From Psychroserpens sp. NJDZ02 (GTDB lineage Bacteria; Bacteroidota; Bacteroidia; Flavobacteriales; Flavobacteriaceae): DNA of 64,000 nt. Where the stretch lies: contig NZ_CP039451.1 of the NCBI RefSeq assembly GCF_004843725.1, positions 990,501 through 1,054,500 on the forward strand, given 5' to 3'. The notes beneath the pieces were generated by a model. The model saw only the letters and a program-made list of their open reading frames with translations. It did no database searches and was not told the DNA's origin. This document shows, piece after piece, positions 62,208 to 64,000 of this stretch; position 1 is the stretch's first letter; each line of letters starts with the position of its first letter. The position numbers and the translations under genes are program-made.

Positions 62208-63694
62208 TTCTCGAAACCATTACCATTATTATCTATAGCATTGCGCTAGTTCTTATTTTCATGTATGCTTTGGCACAATTAAACCTACTGTTTAATTACT
62301 TAGCATCAAAAAAGAAGGAAGAAACCGGCCCTAAATTTGACTTTACCAATCCGGAAGAAATCCCGTTTGTAACCATACAGCTGCCCGTTTATAACGAGCT
62401 GTATGTTATGGACCGTCTATTAGACAACATAGCCTTAATTGACTATCCAAAAGACAAATTAGAAATACAAGTTTTAGACGACTCTACTGATGAGACCGTG
62501 GCAACCACAAAAATACACGTCGATAAACTAAAAGCACAAGGCCTAGATATTACACAAATAACTAGAACCAATAGACAAGGTTTTAAAGCAGGTGCTTTAA
62601 AAGAAGGTTTAGAAATTGCAAAAGGAGAATACATCGCTATTTTTGATGCCGATTTCTTACCAGAACCTAACTGGTTAAAGAAAACAATTCCCTATTTTAA
62701 AGACTCAGAAATTGGTGTTGTACAAACCCGTTGGGGACATATTAACAGAGATTATTCTACACTAACAAAAATACAAGCCTTTGCTTTAGATGCTCATTTT
62801 ACATTAGAACAAGTGGGACGTAGTAGTAAAGGACACTTTATTAACTTTAATGGTACTGCTGGTGTTTGGCGTAAAGATTGTATTCTTGACGCAGGAAATT
62901 GGGAAGGTGATACTTTAACAGAAGATTTAGACTTAAGTTACAGAGCACAACTTAAAAACTGGAAATTCAAGTATTTGGAAGATGTAGAAACTCCTGCTGA
63001 ATTACCCGTGGTTATTAGTGCTGCAAGATCACAACAGTTTAGATGGAACAAAGGTGGTGCTGAAAACTTTCAAAAAATGTTTGGGCGTGTTGTTACAAGT
63101 AAAAACATTTCTGCTAAAACTAAAATGCATGGACTATTACATTTACTAAATAGCACCATGTTTTTAAACGTACTAATTGTTGGTATTTTAAGCATCCCGA
63201 TGTTATACATCAAAAACGAATATGCACATTTAAGACCTTACTTTTATGTCATGAGTTTCTTTGTGGTTAGTACTATCATATTTTTCGTGTGTTATTGGGT
63301 CATGTACAAACAAAGTCATGGTAATACCTTTAAAGACTTTTTAAAATATATCGCTTTATTCTTTACCTTTTTCTCTATCGCAATGGGCTTTTCATTACAC
63401 AACTCCATAGCAGTAATAGAAGGACATATTGGGAAGCGTAGTGAATTTGTACGTACGCCTAAATTTAATATCAGCACACTTAAAGACAGCTGGAAAGGCA
63501 ACAAATATTTGCGTAAAAACATATCTATTAATGTCATTTTTGAAGGCGCATTAATGCTATATTTTGCTTTTGGAATGTATAGTGCTTTTGTTGTTGGGGA
63601 CCAAGGAGGAGACTTTGGTTTATTCCCTTTTCATTTAATGTTAACGATAGGTTTTGGATTTGTATTTTTCAAATCATTAACCTCTAAAGCTTAA
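62204..63694 (+). CDS. Processive GT2 glycosyltransferase, cellulose-synthase-like
   Basis: The 496-aa product (GTG start) has an N-terminal helix, a GT-A domain with VTIQLPVYNE, the nucleotide-site LDDSTDET, FDADF (about residue 147), the TEDLDLS catalytic loop (about 245) and QQFRWNKGG (about 278, the QxxRW motif of processive synthases), and four to five C-terminal membrane helices. It should make or extend a membrane-linked glycan; the sugar is unknown. It lacks a PilZ domain. Confidence 0.9.
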   Translation: MILETITIIIYSIALVLIFMYALAQLNLLFNYLASKKKEETGPKFDFTNPEEIPFVTIQLPVYNELYVMDRLLDNIALIDYPKDKLEIQVLDDSTDETVATTKIHVDKLKAQGLDITQITRTNRQGFKAGALKEGLEIAKGEYIAIFDADFLPEPNWLKKTIPYFKDSEIGVVQTRWGHINRDYSTLTKIQAFALDAHFTLEQVGRSSKGHFINFNGTAGVWRKDCILDAGNWEGDTLTEDLDLSYRAQLKNWKFKYLEDVETPAELPVVISAARSQQFRWNKGGAENFQKMFGRVVTSKNISAKTKMHGLLHLLNSTMFLNVLIVGILSIPMLYIKNEYAHLRPYFYVMSFFVVSTIIFFVCYWVMYKQSHGNTFKDFLKYIALFFTFFSIAMGFSLHNSIAVIEGHIGKRSEFVRTPKFNISTLKDSWKGNKYLRKNISINVIFEGALMLYFAFGMYSAFVVGDQGGDFGLFPFHLMLTIGFGFVFFKSLTSKA

Positions 63695-63700
63695 ATATCT

Positions 63701-63855
63701 GGGCGTTACCACAAGGGTCGCGTCTTTCATTATATCTTTTTTGCAAAGTAGTCTCAAACTAGTTTGGGCCTATTTTTCAACTTAATCCTTCAATAAAGGA
63801 CAGTAATAGACCTTAGGTCGCAAAAAAGGATGCCATTTCAACCGCTAACGCAGGA
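63701..63855 (+). repeat. Structured intergenic repeat with a folded internal part
   Basis: GGGCGTTACC at 63701 and CCGCTAACGC at 63842-63851 are mirrored ends. Inner segments ATATCTTTTTTGC (63732) and GCAAAAAAGGAT (63820-63831) are also complementary. The type occurs between genes in many Bacteroidota, from memory. Only this copy is in the window, and about 75 bases sit in its loop. Confidence 0.55.
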
Positions 63856-63861
63856 CGCATC

Positions 63862-64000
63862 ATGCTTAATACATTCATTTTAAAAACTAACAAATTAACG
63901 GTACTGCTACTCTTGGCTAGTTTTTGTTTGTATGGTGTATTTGCTTATAATTTGGTAAGAACAGACTACAGTACTTTAATATCTTTATATATTGTACTAT
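63862..64000 (+). CDS. Membrane protein, 3' truncated by window edge
   Basis: An ATG frame (MLNTFILKTNKLTVLLLLAS) stays open to the window end. Two hydrophobic segments are visible (about residues 12-30 and 38-46). The start of a GT-C mannosyltransferase-like protein is plausible next to the glycosyltransferases, but too little is present to name it. Confidence 0.55.
   Translation, partial: MLNTFILKTNKLTVLLLLASFCLYGVFAYNLVRTDYSTLISLYIVL

Noticed and set aside
1..64000. CRISPR array or rRNA operon
   Set aside because: No regularly spaced direct repeats and no rRNA sequence were found.

Overview
The window looks like chromosome of a marine Flavobacteriaceae (Bacteroidota) strain. The evidence is a low-GC sequence, Bacteroidetes-type promoters (TTTG-N19-TANNTTTG), a SusC/SusD pair, the flavobacterial mevalonate genes (class II HMG-CoA reductase plus GHMP kinase), LpxB, LptC and PpiD, and many A-rich leaders. 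The genus cannot be fixed from sequence alone. No prophage structural genes, integrases, IS transposases, rRNA or CRISPR arrays were seen. One tRNA (Phe, GAA) is present.

Layout. 1-5.1 kb: a truncated GNAT acetyltransferase, a 74-aa small protein, an SDR reductase, an orphan OppC-type permease and the tail-specific protease Prc. 5.2-10 kb: surE, a small membrane protein, lpxB, an NlpC/P60 lipoprotein and comEC, tightly packed on the plus strand. 10-17.2 kb (minus): a periplasmic thioredoxin, two POT peptide transporters with large soluble insertions, and a DPP-IV-like peptidase, forming a peptide-scavenging group. 17.3-19.6 kb: HMG-CoA reductase and GHMP kinase. 19.6-27.4 kb (minus): an envelope run of coaX, OM barrel, TPR protein, lptC, a small membrane protein, a CNNM/CBS protein and ppiD. 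27.5-34 kb: tRNA-Phe, guanine deaminase, GNAT, a membrane protein without a standard start, an NTPase/membrane-protein pair, a 582-bp gene-poor gap, a CPA1 antiporter and an esterase.

34.1-47.6 kb (plus) is an organoarsenic (arsenosugar-type) cluster: AhpD-like peroxidase, radical SAM ArsS, two DUF2064 (TIGR04282) proteins, a TIGR04283 glycosyltransferase, purine nucleoside phosphorylase, a cysteine-bearing divergent metallophosphoesterase, rhodanese, fatty-acid-hydroxylase and DUF547 proteins. A SusC/SusD pair and a sodium:solute symporter sit inside the run. No ArsM methyltransferase lies in the window.

47.7-53.6 kb (minus) is a seven-gene NAD+/ADP-ribose operon: NrtR-type Nudix regulator, divergent PRPP synthetase, ADP-ribosylglycohydrolase, macrodomain, KptA, metallophosphoesterase and NadV. 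Three copies of a 21-bp palindrome (TTTGYGT-N7-ACACAAA) each abut a -7 element, two of them just ahead of start codons, so the operon appears self-regulated. The enzymes could form a loop that frees ADP-ribose and rebuilds NAD+ from it and nicotinamide. The synthetase and NadV pair resembles the phage NAD+-reconstitution pair (Adps/Namat), which makes this the most interesting candidate system here.

53.7-64 kb: a BamA/TamA-like barrel, a GH113-like lipoprotein, another OM protein and a second DUF547 protein (minus). Then come a plus-strand run of FAD oxidoreductase, membrane ferredoxin, 24-residue-repeat protein, two GT2 glycosyltransferases, a structured intergenic repeat and the start of a membrane protein cut by the window edge.
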